Notes: generated by a model from the letters alone, not told the origin. A stretch of DNA of 64,000 nt from Nocardioides lianchengensis (GCF_900101465.1 NZ_FMZM01000004.1:359790-423789), one strand, 5' to 3'. Numbered from the stretch's first letter, positions 18,801 through 27,865 are shown. A program made the numbers and translations.

Positions 18801-20428
18801 TCGAGCGCGACCGTCGACGGCGCGCCCGCGAGCACGGCCAGCCGGCCCGCGTCGGAGGTGCCGGTGGCGGTCAGGGTGACGTCGTGCTTCTTCCAGGTGC
18901 CGCTGCCGTCGAGCGCGACCGTGCCGGTGGCGAGCACGCCGGTGCCGGCGTTGTCCTCGACCCGGACGGTCAGGGCCTGGGCGGTGGTGGACCGGGCCCA
19001 CACCGACGCGTCGTACGTCGCCCCGACCTTGACCGGGAGCCCGTTGTTGAAGCCGATGTTGCGCACGCCGTCGCCGGCGGCCGCGGCCACCAGGTTCAGG
19101 TAGTTGCGGTTCATCCGGTTCAGCCGGCCGTCGTCGTTCACGACCGTGCCGGTGGTGCCGGCGCCGCTGCGGTTCAGCACCTGCCAGGCGGTCAGGCCGG
19201 TGAAGCCGGCGGCGTCGGTTGCGTTGAACTCGAAGGAGCGGTTGCGCACCAGCTCGGCGTACAGCCCGCCGTCGGCGGCGTAGTTGATGTCCTCGTAGAA
19301 GATGCCGAACATCGAGTCGCTGATCTCGGCCCCGGTCCCGTCGCCGTCGATCGACAGCGTCGCGGTGCTGTCGTCGACCTCGGCCAGCACGAACCGGACC
19401 GCGTTCGCCTCGGTGCCGGTCACCAGGGCGCCCCCGCTCCCGGCGGTGAGGTACGACGCCGCGTCGCTCGCCGCGCGCAGCACGACGCCGCCGCCGCCCG
19501 CGTCGACGATCCGCAGCGGGGTCGGCGTCCCGGTGCCGAGGCGCAGCGCGCCGCCGGACAGCACGACCGGCCGACCGTCGTTGCGCAGCGCCACGTCACC
19601 GTCGGAGAGGTCCTCCGCGGTCAGCCGCAGGCTGGCGGTCGGCTGGTCGGCGCTCAGCTCGAGCGCGTCCCCGTCCGCCACCAGGTACGGCGCGCCGCCC
19701 TCGGCCTGGAGCACGAAGCTGCCGGTCGGGACCACCGCCGACGGGGCGGCGTGCTCGATGGTGAAGCTGTCGAAGGCCGCAGGCAGGACGGTGCCGTCCT
19801 GGGCGGCCAGCGCGTAGAGGCCGACCTGGGTGGTGTCGAAGCCGACCGTGGTGGAGCCGGCGGGCGCCCAGGCGGTGCCGGTCCAGTAGCTGGTGGCGAT
19901 GGTGCTGCCGGTGCGCTGCAGCCGGATCCGCTCGACGGCCGAGGCCGGGCGGTCGGTGAAGGCGTTCGCGGTGAAGACGCCCGCGGACTCGACGTCGTTC
20001 TCGATGGCGATCCCGGACGGCGCCAGCGACCCGACGAAGGTCAGCCCAGAGCGGACGTAGTTGTCCATGTCCTTCCAGGCGATCAAGCCGGCGCCCTGGT
20101 AGACCTTCGCGACCGCGGCCGACACGTCGGCCGTGGCGGTGAAGTCACCGGCCGGGACGTCGAGCATCACGACGTTCTTGGCCGTGTTGTTGGTCTGCCA
20201 GGTGTCGCCGGGCTGGCCGGCGATCCGGAGCGACCCCCCGGAGACGGCCAGCGCCGACGGCTGGGGGTTCACGACCTCCCAGCGGCTGTCCAGGGTGCTG
20301 CCGTCGAAGGTGTCGGTCCAGGTGACCGGCTCGTCCGCGGCGCCGGCCGGGGCGGTCGTCGCGACGACGGCGAGGCCGGCCGCGAGCAGGGTGGACACGG
20401 CGGTGACCGTGGCGGTGGTGCGTCTCAT
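15836..20428 (-). CDS. Secreted GH51 alpha-L-arabinofuranosidase, multidomain
   Basis: A 1530-residue secreted enzyme removing alpha-L-arabinofuranosyl groups. Signal peptide (1-30), an N-terminal DUF1349-like beta-sandwich (about 35-225), a beta-rich module (230-350), then the GH51 catalytic region (about 365-890) with FLRFPGGCV near 576, the acid/base GLGNEEN near 714 and the nucleophile in FLGEYAS near 802. A second lectin-like sandwich (DTFDNAAQW...YYWWNLGGWNN) interrupts the end of the GH51 region, followed by OmpL47-like repeats and a C-terminal Ig-like domain. The ATG at 20428 follows the upstream stop by 12 bases with AGAGGA between; the end overlaps the next gene. Family assignment is strong; the exact linkage preference cannot be read. 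Confidence 0.92.
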   Translation of the reverse strand: MRRTTATVTAVSTLLAAGLAVVATTAPAGAADEPVTWTDTFDGSTLDSRWEVVNPQPSALAVSGGSLRIAGQPGDTWQTNNTAKNVVMLDVPAGDFTATADVSAAVAKVYQGAGLIAWKDMDNYVRSGLTFVGSLAPSGIAIENDVESAGVFTANAFTDRPASAVERIRLQRTGSTIATSYWTGTAWAPAGSTTVGFDTTQVGLYALAAQDGTVLPAAFDSFTIEHAAPSAVVPTGSFVLQAEGGAPYLVADGDALELSADQPTASLRLTAEDLSDGDVALRNDGRPVVLSGGALRLGTGTPTPLRIVDAGGGGVVLRAASDAASYLTAGSGGALVTGTEANAVRFVLAEVDDSTATLSIDGDGTGAEISDSMFGIFYEDINYAADGGLYAELVRNRSFEFNATDAAGFTGLTAWQVLNRSGAGTTGTVVNDDGRLNRMNRNYLNLVAAAAGDGVRNIGFNNGLPVKVGATYDASVWARSTTAQALTVRVEDNAGTGVLATGTVALDGSGTWKKHDVTLTATGTSDAGRLAVLAGAPSTVALDMVSVFPRDTWVGPVNGRSPLRKDLMEKVAAMDPGFLRFPGGCVTNVGTFKTYEESGYADRQRTYQWKETIGPVEERPTNKNFWGYNQTYGIGYLEYFELAEDLGAEPLPVVSVGANGCGSTIPEMHDPQLIQRWVDDTVDLIEFANGDVTTEWGAKRAALGHPEPFGLDMIGLGNEENTTTFEANFPAFRDAIAARYPDIKIISNSGPDSSGSRFDTLWAFNRAQKVDLVDEHYYRDPSWFLANNHRYDDYDREGPQVFLGEYASRGNTWGNALAEASYMTALTRNADVVRLASYAPLLANESHVQWNPDAIWYDNDESWETPNWEIQKLFGTNPGDEVVPSTFDGAVNAPEDIDGGVFLSTWSTSAAYDNVTVKANGSGDTLFSDTFDNAAQWTPGSGSWAVNGGRYVQSSTSVNDARSVPVGAYGKDWSNYTLELDATKLAGSEGFMVGFAAGGANDYYWWNLGGWNNTRSVLQRANGGAAAEVKALEGVGVTTGTTYRLKIVVSGTTISLYQDGELQLTYDQADASEKLFQVVTRDTATGDVVAKVVNTSTAPVRTDVTVTDVDVEPTATVTTMSAALSATNTKAAPNTVKPRTREVSGIDGAFTYEFPASSVTFLRMHTVDGAAPVVSELAVEGTSANGWYAEPATVRVTATDDRSVDHLEVQVDDGAWTEIAGATGTVQVTGDGQHTVRVRAVDAAGNVGEVRPVVVGIDTTAPVTRAAWDDEERTVTLTGADSGAGLDGIEYRLGTGPWTSYDGPVEVGAAATTLQHRGTDALGNTEEPGSLEVPAAGAPQAVTTTAGVVGTDPVAIGGTVRVQVRVTGGSPTGAVRLLQDSRVRATATLAGGRATLAVPAATLGVGAHALTVAYAGDAGHTASTDGVSVRVVRASSSTTVTARRTTARKKAKAVVKVRSAVAATGRVAVVVRKGGRVVARATVTLRGGAATARLPRLKAGSYRVTATYAGSAGVAPSSGSTALRVTKAGR

Positions 20429-20440
20429 CGGCGGGGTCCT

Positions 20441-23299
20441 CTACTTGACGGTGACGGTGGTCGTGGCGCTGCGGCTGGGCAGGGCCCAGGCGGTGCCGAG
20501 GTAGGTGGCGACCAGGCGGTGCCGGCCGCGCTTCTTCAGCGGCACCCGGACCGTGGCGGTCCCGGCACGCAGGGTCAGGGTCCGCAGGACCCGACCGTTG
20601 TCGGTGATCCGGACGGTGCCGGTCGGCTGCACGCCGGTGACGGTGACGGTGAGCCGGACCTGCTTGCCGCGGCGGACGCGGGTGGCCGAGGCCCTCAGCC
20701 GGGTGGCCGAGGCGGCCCGGGCCACCGCGGCGGTGCGCGCCGAGGTGGCGGTGCCGGCCGGCCGGGACGGCGCGGTCGCGGTCACCCGGACGGCGAACCG
20801 ACGTCCGGCGTCCCCCGGCCGCAGCGTGTACGACGACCCGGTGGCGCCGGCGACGGGGACGCCGTCGCGGAGCCACTGCCGCGTCAGCACGGCGCCCGGC
20901 ACGTCCCAGGTGCCGGTGGTGGCGCTCAGCGTCCGGCCGACGACGGCAGCGCCGGCGACCCGCGGTGGGACGGTCGCGACCGGGGCGGGCGGGACCGGCA
21001 GCGGCTCGACCGTCACGGTCGCGGTCACGACGTTGTCGATCGCGGTCGTGCTGGTCAGCGGCTGGCCCACGCCCGTGGCCTGGTTCAGGTTGTTGGCGAT
21101 CGCCTTGACCCGGCCCTCGACGGTGAACGAGCCGGCCGTGGCGTAGGCCGCGGGCTCGACCGCGTCCCAGGCGACGGGGACGTCGTCCGTGCGGCCGTCC
21201 TCCAGCACCACCTCGGCGGTGGCGGGCAGCTCCGGGGCGGTGCCGGCGTCGGTCGTGACGTCGACCTCCTGGGTCACCAGCTCGGCGACGTCGCTCGCGC
21301 GGACCTCGTCGTACTGCGCCTTGGTCAGGGAGACCACGCCGCCGTGCTTGGTGCTCGGGGGCATCACGAAGCCGGTCGAGGCGACGTCGACCTTGGTGAA
21401 GCCGGCGTCCAGGTCGGTCGTCTCGTAGGGCCGGTAGCCGATGCTCGGGATGACGTCGACGTAGGCGTACCAGTGGTCGCGGCTGTGGTCCTTGAAGATG
21501 GCCGGGCCCTCGACGCTGCCGTAGTCGGCCTGGCCGAGGTTGGTCTGGATCTGCGTCCAGGTCGTGGTCGGCTTCCACCAGTCGGCGGCGGTCGTCTTCT
21601 CGTAGTAGATGCCGCGGCCCGAGCCGTTGTCCTTCGAGAGCCGGTACGTCGTCCCGTCGTTCTGCAGGACGGTCGTGTCGATGACGTCGGCGCCGGTGTC
21701 GATCATGACGCCCTGGTACTCGTAGTCGGTCGCGAAGTCCGACGTGGTGCCGTAGAGGATCCGGCTGTAGGTGCTGCCGGTGTGGGCGGTGTCGGCCGGG
21801 TCGAAGAGGGTCGAGGCCCAGTAGACGACGAACTTCCCGAGCGAGGGCTCCCAGGTCGCCTCGGGCGCCCAGGACATGCCGGCGGTCGGCGGCGAGACCT
21901 TCAGCTGGCGCAGCGGGCCCCACTCGACGAGGTCCTTCGACTCCCAGATGTTGAGGAACTGGCTGCCGCGGCGCGACCAGGTGCCCCAGCCGGCGTTGTC
22001 GCCGCCGAAGACCCGCAGGTCGGTGGCGATCAGGTAGTAGGTCTCGGTCTCGGGGTTGTAGGTCAGGTAGGGGTCGCGGACGCCGGTGGTGCCGAGGTTG
22101 GAGGCCAGGATCGGCTCGCCGTCGTTGAGCGGCAGCCAGTGCGTCGGGTCGTCGTCGCGGGAGACGTCGAGGTAGATCTTCTCGGCGTACCCGGCGGAGT
22201 CCTCGATGAAGTGGACCATCAGGTAGCCGTAGGGGTCCTCCGGGTCGGCCTCGGGCAGCACGGTCACGGTGATCGTCTTCGTGGCCACCAGGCCGCGGAT
22301 CGTGACGGTCGCGGTGAGGTCGACCTCGACCGGCTCCGCGCCGGTCGGCGGCTGGACGACGTCGCCGTCGGTGCCCACGACCGCCGGGTCGGCGGAGGTC
22401 CAGGTGATGGTGCCGTTCCCGGTCGGCAGCGTGGTGTCGCCGTTGACCGTGCGGTCGCCGATGCCGGCGAGCAGCGCCTGGGCGCTGGCCTGCAGCTCGC
22501 TGGCGTGCTCGACCGCGTCGGCGTCGGACAGCGCGGTCACCTCGGCGGGCGCCAGCGCGCGGTCGTAGACCCGGAAGGCGCCGACCCGACCCTTGAAGTT
22601 GGGGTCCGGCCAGGGCGCCCGGCCGATCGTGTTGAGGGTCTGGTCGACGACGTCGGCGGGCGAGTACGGCATCGCGCCGCTGGCGACCTCGGTGCCGTCG
22701 ACGTACACCTTGGCGGTGTCGGTGGCGCCGTCGACGGTGACCGTCAGGTTGGTCCAGCGCTGGGCCTGGGTCGCGCAGCTGCCGGCCTGGACGAGGCGCT
22801 CGGTGCCGGCGCTCTTCAGCCCGACCAGGGTGCGCCGGCCGTTGCCGCAGTTGAGCGACGAGAAGAAGTAGCTGCTCGTCGCGTCGTTCCCGATGTTCCA
22901 GAGGAAGTGGAAGCCGTTGAGCATCGTCGGGTCGGCCCACAGCTCGGTCGAGATGGTCGCCTGCTGCTTCCCGGTGAGCAGGTCGTCGGGCAGCTCGACC
23001 CAGCTGCCGCTGGTCTTGGCCCCGCCGGTGAAGCCGAGCGAGCCGTTGCCCCAGAGCGTGTCGCTGCCCTGGCGCAGCGTCGCGTCGCGGGCGTCGGTGC
23101 CGGACGCCGAGCCGTCGGCGGTGTTGTGGACGACGGTGCCCGCGGTCTCGTCGAGCAGGTACTCCGCGACCAGGCCGTCGCGGGGCGCGACCGGGTCGTC
23201 GGCGGCGAGCGCGGGGGTGGGCGCGGTGGCGGCCAGGCCGGCGCCGAGCAGGGCGCCGGTGGCGGCGAGCGCGGCGAGGCGGCGGGTCGGGAGCTTCAT
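20441..23299 (-). CDS. Secreted GH43-type multidomain arabinosidase
   Basis: A 952-residue secreted protein with the same plan as the gene at 12141: signal peptide (1-33), LamG (about 40-265), an atrophied Ig-like domain (270-345), a GH43-type propeller (355-660), a Big_4-like domain, an Ig-like domain with QWLRDG, and a terminal Ig-like module ending YLGTAWALPSRS...TVTVK. The three acidic motifs are VRDPYL, VIDTTV and VEGPAIF. It is 106 bases downstream of the GH127 gene, with a strong hairpin between, and 12 bases upstream of the GH51 gene. No operator is seen in front, so it probably depends on readthrough from the GH127 promoter. Likely acts on arabinan or arabinoside side chains; substrate inferred from context. 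Confidence 0.85.
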   Translation of the reverse strand: MKLPTRRLAALAATGALLGAGLAATAPTPALAADDPVAPRDGLVAEYLLDETAGTVVHNTADGSASGTDARDATLRQGSDTLWGNGSLGFTGGAKTSGSWVELPDDLLTGKQQATISTELWADPTMLNGFHFLWNIGNDATSSYFFSSLNCGNGRRTLVGLKSAGTERLVQAGSCATQAQRWTNLTVTVDGATDTAKVYVDGTEVASGAMPYSPADVVDQTLNTIGRAPWPDPNFKGRVGAFRVYDRALAPAEVTALSDADAVEHASELQASAQALLAGIGDRTVNGDTTLPTGNGTITWTSADPAVVGTDGDVVQPPTGAEPVEVDLTATVTIRGLVATKTITVTVLPEADPEDPYGYLMVHFIEDSAGYAEKIYLDVSRDDDPTHWLPLNDGEPILASNLGTTGVRDPYLTYNPETETYYLIATDLRVFGGDNAGWGTWSRRGSQFLNIWESKDLVEWGPLRQLKVSPPTAGMSWAPEATWEPSLGKFVVYWASTLFDPADTAHTGSTYSRILYGTTSDFATDYEYQGVMIDTGADVIDTTVLQNDGTTYRLSKDNGSGRGIYYEKTTAADWWKPTTTWTQIQTNLGQADYGSVEGPAIFKDHSRDHWYAYVDVIPSIGYRPYETTDLDAGFTKVDVASTGFVMPPSTKHGGVVSLTKAQYDEVRASDVAELVTQEVDVTTDAGTAPELPATAEVVLEDGRTDDVPVAWDAVEPAAYATAGSFTVEGRVKAIANNLNQATGVGQPLTSTTAIDNVVTATVTVEPLPVPPAPVATVPPRVAGAAVVGRTLSATTGTWDVPGAVLTRQWLRDGVPVAGATGSSYTLRPGDAGRRFAVRVTATAPSRPAGTATSARTAAVARAASATRLRASATRVRRGKQVRLTVTVTGVQPTGTVRITDNGRVLRTLTLRAGTATVRVPLKKRGRHRLVATYLGTAWALPSRSATTTVTVK

Positions 23300-23354
23300 C
23301 GAGGGCCTCTCGTGGACAGGCGGTGGACGGGCGGCGGAACAGGAGCGGGAGGGA

Positions 23355-23398
23355 CGGGACGCGCCGCTCCGGGGGAGAGTCCGGAGCGGCGCGTCCCG
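23355..23398 (-). terminator. 18-bp hairpin after the GH127 gene
   Basis: A perfect inverted repeat, 23355-23372 and 23381-23398, with an 8-base loop, starting 8 bases after the GH127 stop. It has no U-tract. It probably acts as a partial terminator, since the downstream GH43 gene has no recognisable promoter or operator of its own. Confidence 0.8.
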
Positions 23399-23405
23399 CC
23401 TTCGG

Positions 23406-26400
23406 TCACCGACGGACGGTGACCGTCGTCGCCGAGCTGCTGGGGGTCGCCCAGGCCGTGCCGGCGTACGTCGCGACCAGGCGGTGCTTCCCGGTCTTCG
23501 TCAGGCGGAGCTTCACGACGGCGCGACCACCGGTCAGCCGGACCGTCCTGACCACCCGGCCGCGGTCGCGGATCGTCACCGTCCCGGTCGGGACGACGCC
23601 GGTGGCGCCGACCCGGACGACGACGGTCAGCGGCTTGCGGGTGCGCACCTTCCGGGCGGCCGAGATCCGCAGGGCGGTGGCCGCCCGGGCGGTCGGCGCC
23701 GTCGCCGCGGAGCCGGCGGTCCCGGAGGAGTGACCGGCCTTCGTGGCCGCCACCCGCACCGAGATCCGCTTGCCCACGTCGGCCGGCCGGACGACGTACG
23801 ACGTCGCGGTGGCGCCCGGGACGGCCACCCCGCCGCTGAGCCACTGCACGCGGGTCTGCGCGCCGGCGACGTTCCAGGTGCCAGTGGTCGTGGCCAGCCG
23901 GCGACCGACCATGGCCGTCCCCGTGACCCGCGGGGCGACGGTGGCCGCCAGCGCCTCGGGCTCCGGCTCGACCGGCTCGTCGGCCTCCTCGACGGTCAGG
24001 GTGTAGACCCGCGAGGTCTCGTGGTCCTGGGCGAACGACCGGATCTCGACCGTGGTCGACCCGTCGGCGTCGAGGCGGACCGTGCGCGGCTCCGCGTCGT
24101 CGACGAGGACGCCGTCGACGCGGACCAGGCCGCTCGCGACGTGCGGGTCGAGGTCGAGCGCGACCTGCTCGGTGCCCTCCGGGACAGAGAGCGTGTACGC
24201 CGTGGTCGCGGTGTCGAAGGCCGGCTCCAGGGTGCCCGGGGTCGCGGCGAGCGCGGCCAGGGCCGGGTCGGCGTCGTACACCTCGGGCCGGGAGGTGCGG
24301 ATGCCGAAGACCCCGCCGACGAACCCGCCCGTCGACTGGAAGCGGACGGTGACCTTGCCGTCGGCGACCGCGGCCGCGGGCAGCGCGTCCTGCTGCCAGT
24401 AGAAGACCCCGGATCCCGCCGCGTTGCTGACGGTCTGGGTCTTCAGCTTGGTGCCGTCGACGTAGATGTCGAACGAGCGGTTGACGTCGCCGGTGTAGTA
24501 GCGGACGCCGAGCAGGTTCTGCGCCGCGGCCGGGTCGACGGCGAGGTCGTAGCTGAACCAGCCGCTCGGCCCGAACGCGTGCCGGAAGGTCTGGCCGTTG
24601 AAGGAGCCGACCTCGCTGCCGGACGACTGGACGTTCTTGGCCGCCTCGGAGTTGTTGTTGTCGAAGACCATCAGCGAGTCGACGGCGAACTCCATGGCCC
24701 GCGCCGCCTGCTTGGCCGCGAGGATCTTGGCCTGGGCGGCCTCGGAGTCCTTGACCTCGTAGGACAGGTAGAGGGCGTAGCGCTCGTCGTGGCGGCGGTA
24801 GTGCGGCGTGAACCGCAGGTCGGCGGCGTCGACGGTGTTCGCGAGCCGGAACTGGACCTGGCCGTCGGCGGTGTCGGCGACCCGGACGACGTTGTCGGCC
24901 ACGTCCTGCTTCCACGCCGCGACCGAGGCGGCGTCGACGACCACGCTGGTCCGCGCGTCGGCGTCGACGCGCGGCACCCGCACCCCGATCCCGACGCCGG
25001 TGTAGGCGTCCAGCGACCGGGTCCCGAGGCCCGCGCTGAGCAGCACCGGGCCGTACTTCAGGGCCAGGAAGTCGGGGTCGTCCTCGGTGTCGACGACCCG
25101 CACCTCCATCGGCAGCGTGTAGTCGACGACGTCGCCGGCCTCGACCGGCAGGACCACGAAGCCCTTCTTGACGACCGGGGTGACGGCGGCGCCGTCGACC
25201 TTCAGCGTCGGGGCGCCCGCGACCCAGTCCGGGACCCGGAGCCGCAGCGTGCCGGCCGCGCCCGAGACGGTGAACCGGACGGTGTCGTCGTTGGGCAGGT
25301 CGGCCTCGGTGGTCACGGTCATGCCGGCCGCGTCGGTGAACGACGAGCTCCAGAACATCGTCACCCAGGTGGCGCCGGCGCCCGTGTAGTAGATCGAGTC
25401 GCCCAGCTTGGAGAAGTTCTCCATGCCGGTGCCCGTGCAGCACCAGAAGTCGGTGACCGGCTGCGAGTAGAGCTTGTAGTAGCCCGGCGCCATCGCCTGG
25501 AAGTACGTCGTCATCCCGGTCTCGGGGTTCTGCGAGGACACGATCGTGTTGATGAAGGTGTTCTCGTAGTAGTCGGCGTACCGGACGTCGTGGGTGAGCT
25601 TGAACAGCTCGCGGGCCAGCTTGAGCATGTTGTACTCGTTGCAGGTCTCCGCGGTCTGCGGGTTGCCCGTCTCCCCCATCTCGGTGGCGAAGCGGGCCAG
25701 CGAGTCGGGGTCGTGGAAGTGCTCGGACTGGCTGTTCGCGCCGGTCGCGTAGGTGTGGTGCTGCTCCACGATCCGGAAGAAGTTCTGGGCCGCCGCCAGG
25801 TACGACGGCAGCGCGTCCTTCTCGGCCTGGGTCAGCGTCGCGTAGAGCTCCGGGTGCTGGGTGAAGATCGTGTAGCGCTTCAGCGCACCGAGCAGCTTCG
25901 GGATGGTGGTGTTCGCGTGCTTGCCCGGCAGCACGTCGGTGCCGGCGGCCAGCGCGGTGAACAGCGACCTCTCGTCGAACGCCTCGGCCGCGGCCTTGAA
26001 GTGCGGGTTGCCCCCGCTGGCCAGGAAGAGGTCGTAGAGGGAGTCGTTCATGCCGCCGTACTCCGTGCGGAGCATGACGCTGGTGTCGGCCAGCGTGGAG
26101 ACCCGGCCGTAGAGGTACTCGCCGAAGCCCTCGGCCACCTCGAGGGCGAGGGTGCCGGTCTCGTCGTCGACGTACCGGTCGATGGCCAGCAGGCCGGCCA
26201 GCACCTTGTGCAGGTTGTAGTAGGGCACGACCACCGGGTCGTCGGAGGCGCCGCGGCCCTCGACGGCGTTGAGCGCCGAGTCGCGGAACGGGCCGACGTA
26301 GCCGGCTCGCGCGGTCCCGGCGTACGACGCCTGCACCTCGGCCAGGCCCTCGACCGCCTCGACGATCTCGGTGTGCAGCGCGGCCTTGACCGTCGGGTCG

Positions 26401-27719
26401 GTCGTGCTGGCGTAGGACATGGCCAGCGCCGACATGTAGTGCCCGAAGGCGTGCCCGCGGAAGTTGCCGGAGACGTTGCCGTTCTCCCAGCCGCCGTACC
26501 CCTGCGCGGTGGGCGGGGTCAGCCCGGCGGTCTTGTAGAACCAGAACAGGAACTTCTCGCTGTCCAGGCTGAGCAGGTACTCGTGCTCCTTCTCGGCGGC
26601 GTTGGTGAGGTACTCGTCGGTGACCAGCACGTCGAGGCCGGAGTCGGAGAGCGTCTCGCGGACCGAGGCCACGGTGACGTCGTACTCCCGGGTGACGGGC
26701 GGGCCGTCGAGGAAGCGCACGGTCGCGGTCAGGGTCACGACGACGTCGTCCTCACCGGCGCCGGGCGGGGTGACCGCGCCGGTCGGGGAGACGACGTCCT
26801 CGTCGCTGGAGGCCCAGGTGATCGCGGAGCCGTTGGCCCCCGCCGACGGGAGGGCCAGGGCGACGGACGCCGTGTCGGGCAGGGACACCGTGTCGGCGTC
26901 CATGTGGGCGAGCGCCTCCTTGTTCAGCACGCCCCCGCCCTGCTCGTAGAGCGCGGCCGCGTCGGCGTGCGTGGCGACGCCGGCGTAGAGCCGGTACTCG
27001 TCGAGCGCGCCCTTCAGGAACGCCCCGTTGTACGACGGCCCGTTGAAGCCGATGGTCTTCGGCAGCGCCGGGCTCGCGGTGACCACGCCGGTGGAGCTGC
27101 CGCCGACCGCGTTCGCGACCACGGAGGTGACCGGGAGGCCGTTGCGGAAGAACCGGACCTGCTGGGTGGTCTCGTCGAGGGTCACCACGATGTGCGTCCA
27201 CTGGCCGACCGGGAAGAACGTGTCGCGGTTGGTCGAGCCCACCTTGACCTTGTAGGGCTGGCCGGTCGACGGGCCGACCGAGAGCGCGAGCGGGACGCTG
27301 CCGCTCTCGGAGGTGAGGTAGAAGCCGTCGCTGTTGTAGGCCTGCTTGTTCCAGGTGATGACCTCCTCGCCCGCCATCGCGACGTCCGGCTTCAGCCAGA
27401 ACGACAGGCTCAGGCTGGACGGCTGGAGCGCGGTGCTGGCGCCGAGGTCGAGGTAGGTGTTGGCCAGCTTCACCGCCTTCGAGCCCTCGGTGACGCCGGG
27501 GACGTAGGTCACCGACGGGGTGCCGGCGCCGGGCGCCTTGGCGGTGACCGGGTGGGCCAGGGTGCTGCCGTCGGCGAGGGTGTCCTCGAAGCCGAGTGAG
27601 AGCACGGGGGCGCCGACGCTGAGCTCGGCAGCGGAGGCGGGCCGGACCACGACGAGCGTGGCCAGGGCGACGGAGAGAGCCAGGACGCCGGCCCGCAGGA
27701 GGTGTGACAGTCGACACAT
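23406..27719 (-). CDS. Secreted GH127 beta-L-arabinofuranosidase, multidomain
   Basis: A 1437-residue secreted enzyme of the DUF1680/GH127 family, which cleaves beta-L-arabinofuranosides such as those on hydroxyproline-rich plant proteins. Signal peptide 1-30, LamG (about 35-260), atrophied Ig-like (270-352), GH127 catalytic region (about 360-960), a DUF6805-like sandwich, a cadherin-like domain and two Ig-like modules. The zinc/nucleophile site is complete: Glu691 and Cys693 in AETCNEYN, Cys760-Cys761 in FWCCTGTGMENF, and Glu666 aligned with the acid/base of HypBA1. The ATG at 27719 lies only 7 bases after a predicted -10 box, so the message appears leaderless and there is no Shine-Dalgarno sequence; in-frame codons upstream lie within the promoter. 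Confidence 0.92.
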   Translation of the reverse strand: MCRLSHLLRAGVLALSVALATLVVVRPASAAELSVGAPVLSLGFEDTLADGSTLAHPVTAKAPGAGTPSVTYVPGVTEGSKAVKLANTYLDLGASTALQPSSLSLSFWLKPDVAMAGEEVITWNKQAYNSDGFYLTSESGSVPLALSVGPSTGQPYKVKVGSTNRDTFFPVGQWTHIVVTLDETTQQVRFFRNGLPVTSVVANAVGGSSTGVVTASPALPKTIGFNGPSYNGAFLKGALDEYRLYAGVATHADAAALYEQGGGVLNKEALAHMDADTVSLPDTASVALALPSAGANGSAITWASSDEDVVSPTGAVTPPGAGEDDVVVTLTATVRFLDGPPVTREYDVTVASVRETLSDSGLDVLVTDEYLTNAAEKEHEYLLSLDSEKFLFWFYKTAGLTPPTAQGYGGWENGNVSGNFRGHAFGHYMSALAMSYASTTDPTVKAALHTEIVEAVEGLAEVQASYAGTARAGYVGPFRDSALNAVEGRGASDDPVVVPYYNLHKVLAGLLAIDRYVDDETGTLALEVAEGFGEYLYGRVSTLADTSVMLRTEYGGMNDSLYDLFLASGGNPHFKAAAEAFDERSLFTALAAGTDVLPGKHANTTIPKLLGALKRYTIFTQHPELYATLTQAEKDALPSYLAAAQNFFRIVEQHHTYATGANSQSEHFHDPDSLARFATEMGETGNPQTAETCNEYNMLKLARELFKLTHDVRYADYYENTFINTIVSSQNPETGMTTYFQAMAPGYYKLYSQPVTDFWCCTGTGMENFSKLGDSIYYTGAGATWVTMFWSSSFTDAAGMTVTTEADLPNDDTVRFTVSGAAGTLRLRVPDWVAGAPTLKVDGAAVTPVVKKGFVVLPVEAGDVVDYTLPMEVRVVDTEDDPDFLALKYGPVLLSAGLGTRSLDAYTGVGIGVRVPRVDADARTSVVVDAASVAAWKQDVADNVVRVADTADGQVQFRLANTVDAADLRFTPHYRRHDERYALYLSYEVKDSEAAQAKILAAKQAARAMEFAVDSLMVFDNNNSEAAKNVQSSGSEVGSFNGQTFRHAFGPSGWFSYDLAVDPAAAQNLLGVRYYTGDVNRSFDIYVDGTKLKTQTVSNAAGSGVFYWQQDALPAAAVADGKVTVRFQSTGGFVGGVFGIRTSRPEVYDADPALAALAATPGTLEPAFDTATTAYTLSVPEGTEQVALDLDPHVASGLVRVDGVLVDDAEPRTVRLDADGSTTVEIRSFAQDHETSRVYTLTVEEADEPVEPEPEALAATVAPRVTGTAMVGRRLATTTGTWNVAGAQTRVQWLSGGVAVPGATATSYVVRPADVGKRISVRVAATKAGHSSGTAGSAATAPTARAATALRISAARKVRTRKPLTVVVRVGATGVVPTGTVTIRDRGRVVRTVRLTGGRAVVKLRLTKTGKHRLVATYAGTAWATPSSSATTVTVRR
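27703..27718 (-). repeat. 16-bp element at the GH127 start, shared with the GH43 gene at 35338
   Basis: TGTGTCGACTGTCACA on the minus strand, starting at base 2 of the ATG. The copy at 35381-35396 differs by one base, and in both cases exactly 10 bases separate it from the TGTTAGCGCTAACA operator. It encodes CRLSH directly after the initiator. Confidence 0.7.
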
Positions 27720-27726
27720 GGGGAGG

Positions 27727-27755
27727 ATTGTTAGCGCTAACACTGCTCGCGTCAA
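27727..27755 (-). promoter_or_regulatory. Promoter of the GH127 gene (apparently leaderless)
   Basis: TTGACG (27750-27755), a 17-base spacer and AACAAT (27727-27732); the seventh base after the -10 is followed directly by ATG. The operator at 27729-27742 occupies the spacer and -10. Confidence 0.65.
27729..27742. promoter_or_regulatory. LacI-type operator over the GH127 promoter
   Basis: TGTTAGCGCTAACA, a perfect 14-bp palindrome lying across the spacer and -10 box. Confidence 0.85.
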
Positions 27756-27763
27756 GGGGTGGA

Positions 27764-27777
27764 TGTGAACGCTCACA
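27764..27777. promoter_or_regulatory. LacI-type operator upstream of the GH127 -35
   Basis: TGTGAACGCTCACA, centred 35 bp from the operator at 27729-27742. Its flanks are repeated in inverted orientation around the third site at 27852-27865. Confidence 0.8.
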
Positions 27778-27792
27778 CGATCACCCCGCCGG

Positions 27793-27845
27793 GATAGTCC
27801 CCGACGTTCTGCGGGATCTGGGCCTGCCGGACGTCAGGGACTATC
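27793..27845. repeat. Inverted repeat between two operators
   Basis: GATAGTCCC (27793-27801) and GACGT (27803-27807) recur as ACGTC (27831-27835) and GGGACTATC (27837-27845). With the operators on each side, this makes a roughly 110-bp imperfect palindrome with no gene in it. Confidence 0.6.
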
Positions 27846-27851
27846 CGAAGG

Positions 27852-27865
27852 GGTGAGCGTTCACA
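27852..27865. promoter_or_regulatory. Third LacI-type operator of the GH127 upstream region
   Basis: GGTGAGCGTTCACA with a GTGAGCGTTCAC core, 88 bp upstream of the second site. No plus-strand gene starts beyond it, so it may serve DNA looping. Confidence 0.65.

Noticed and set aside
12141..19001. A 2286-codon frame running through two hydrolase genes as one protein
   Set aside because: The part upstream of 15839 is a shadow of the GH51 gene. A clear signal peptide and a ribosome site mark the true start near 15815-15839.
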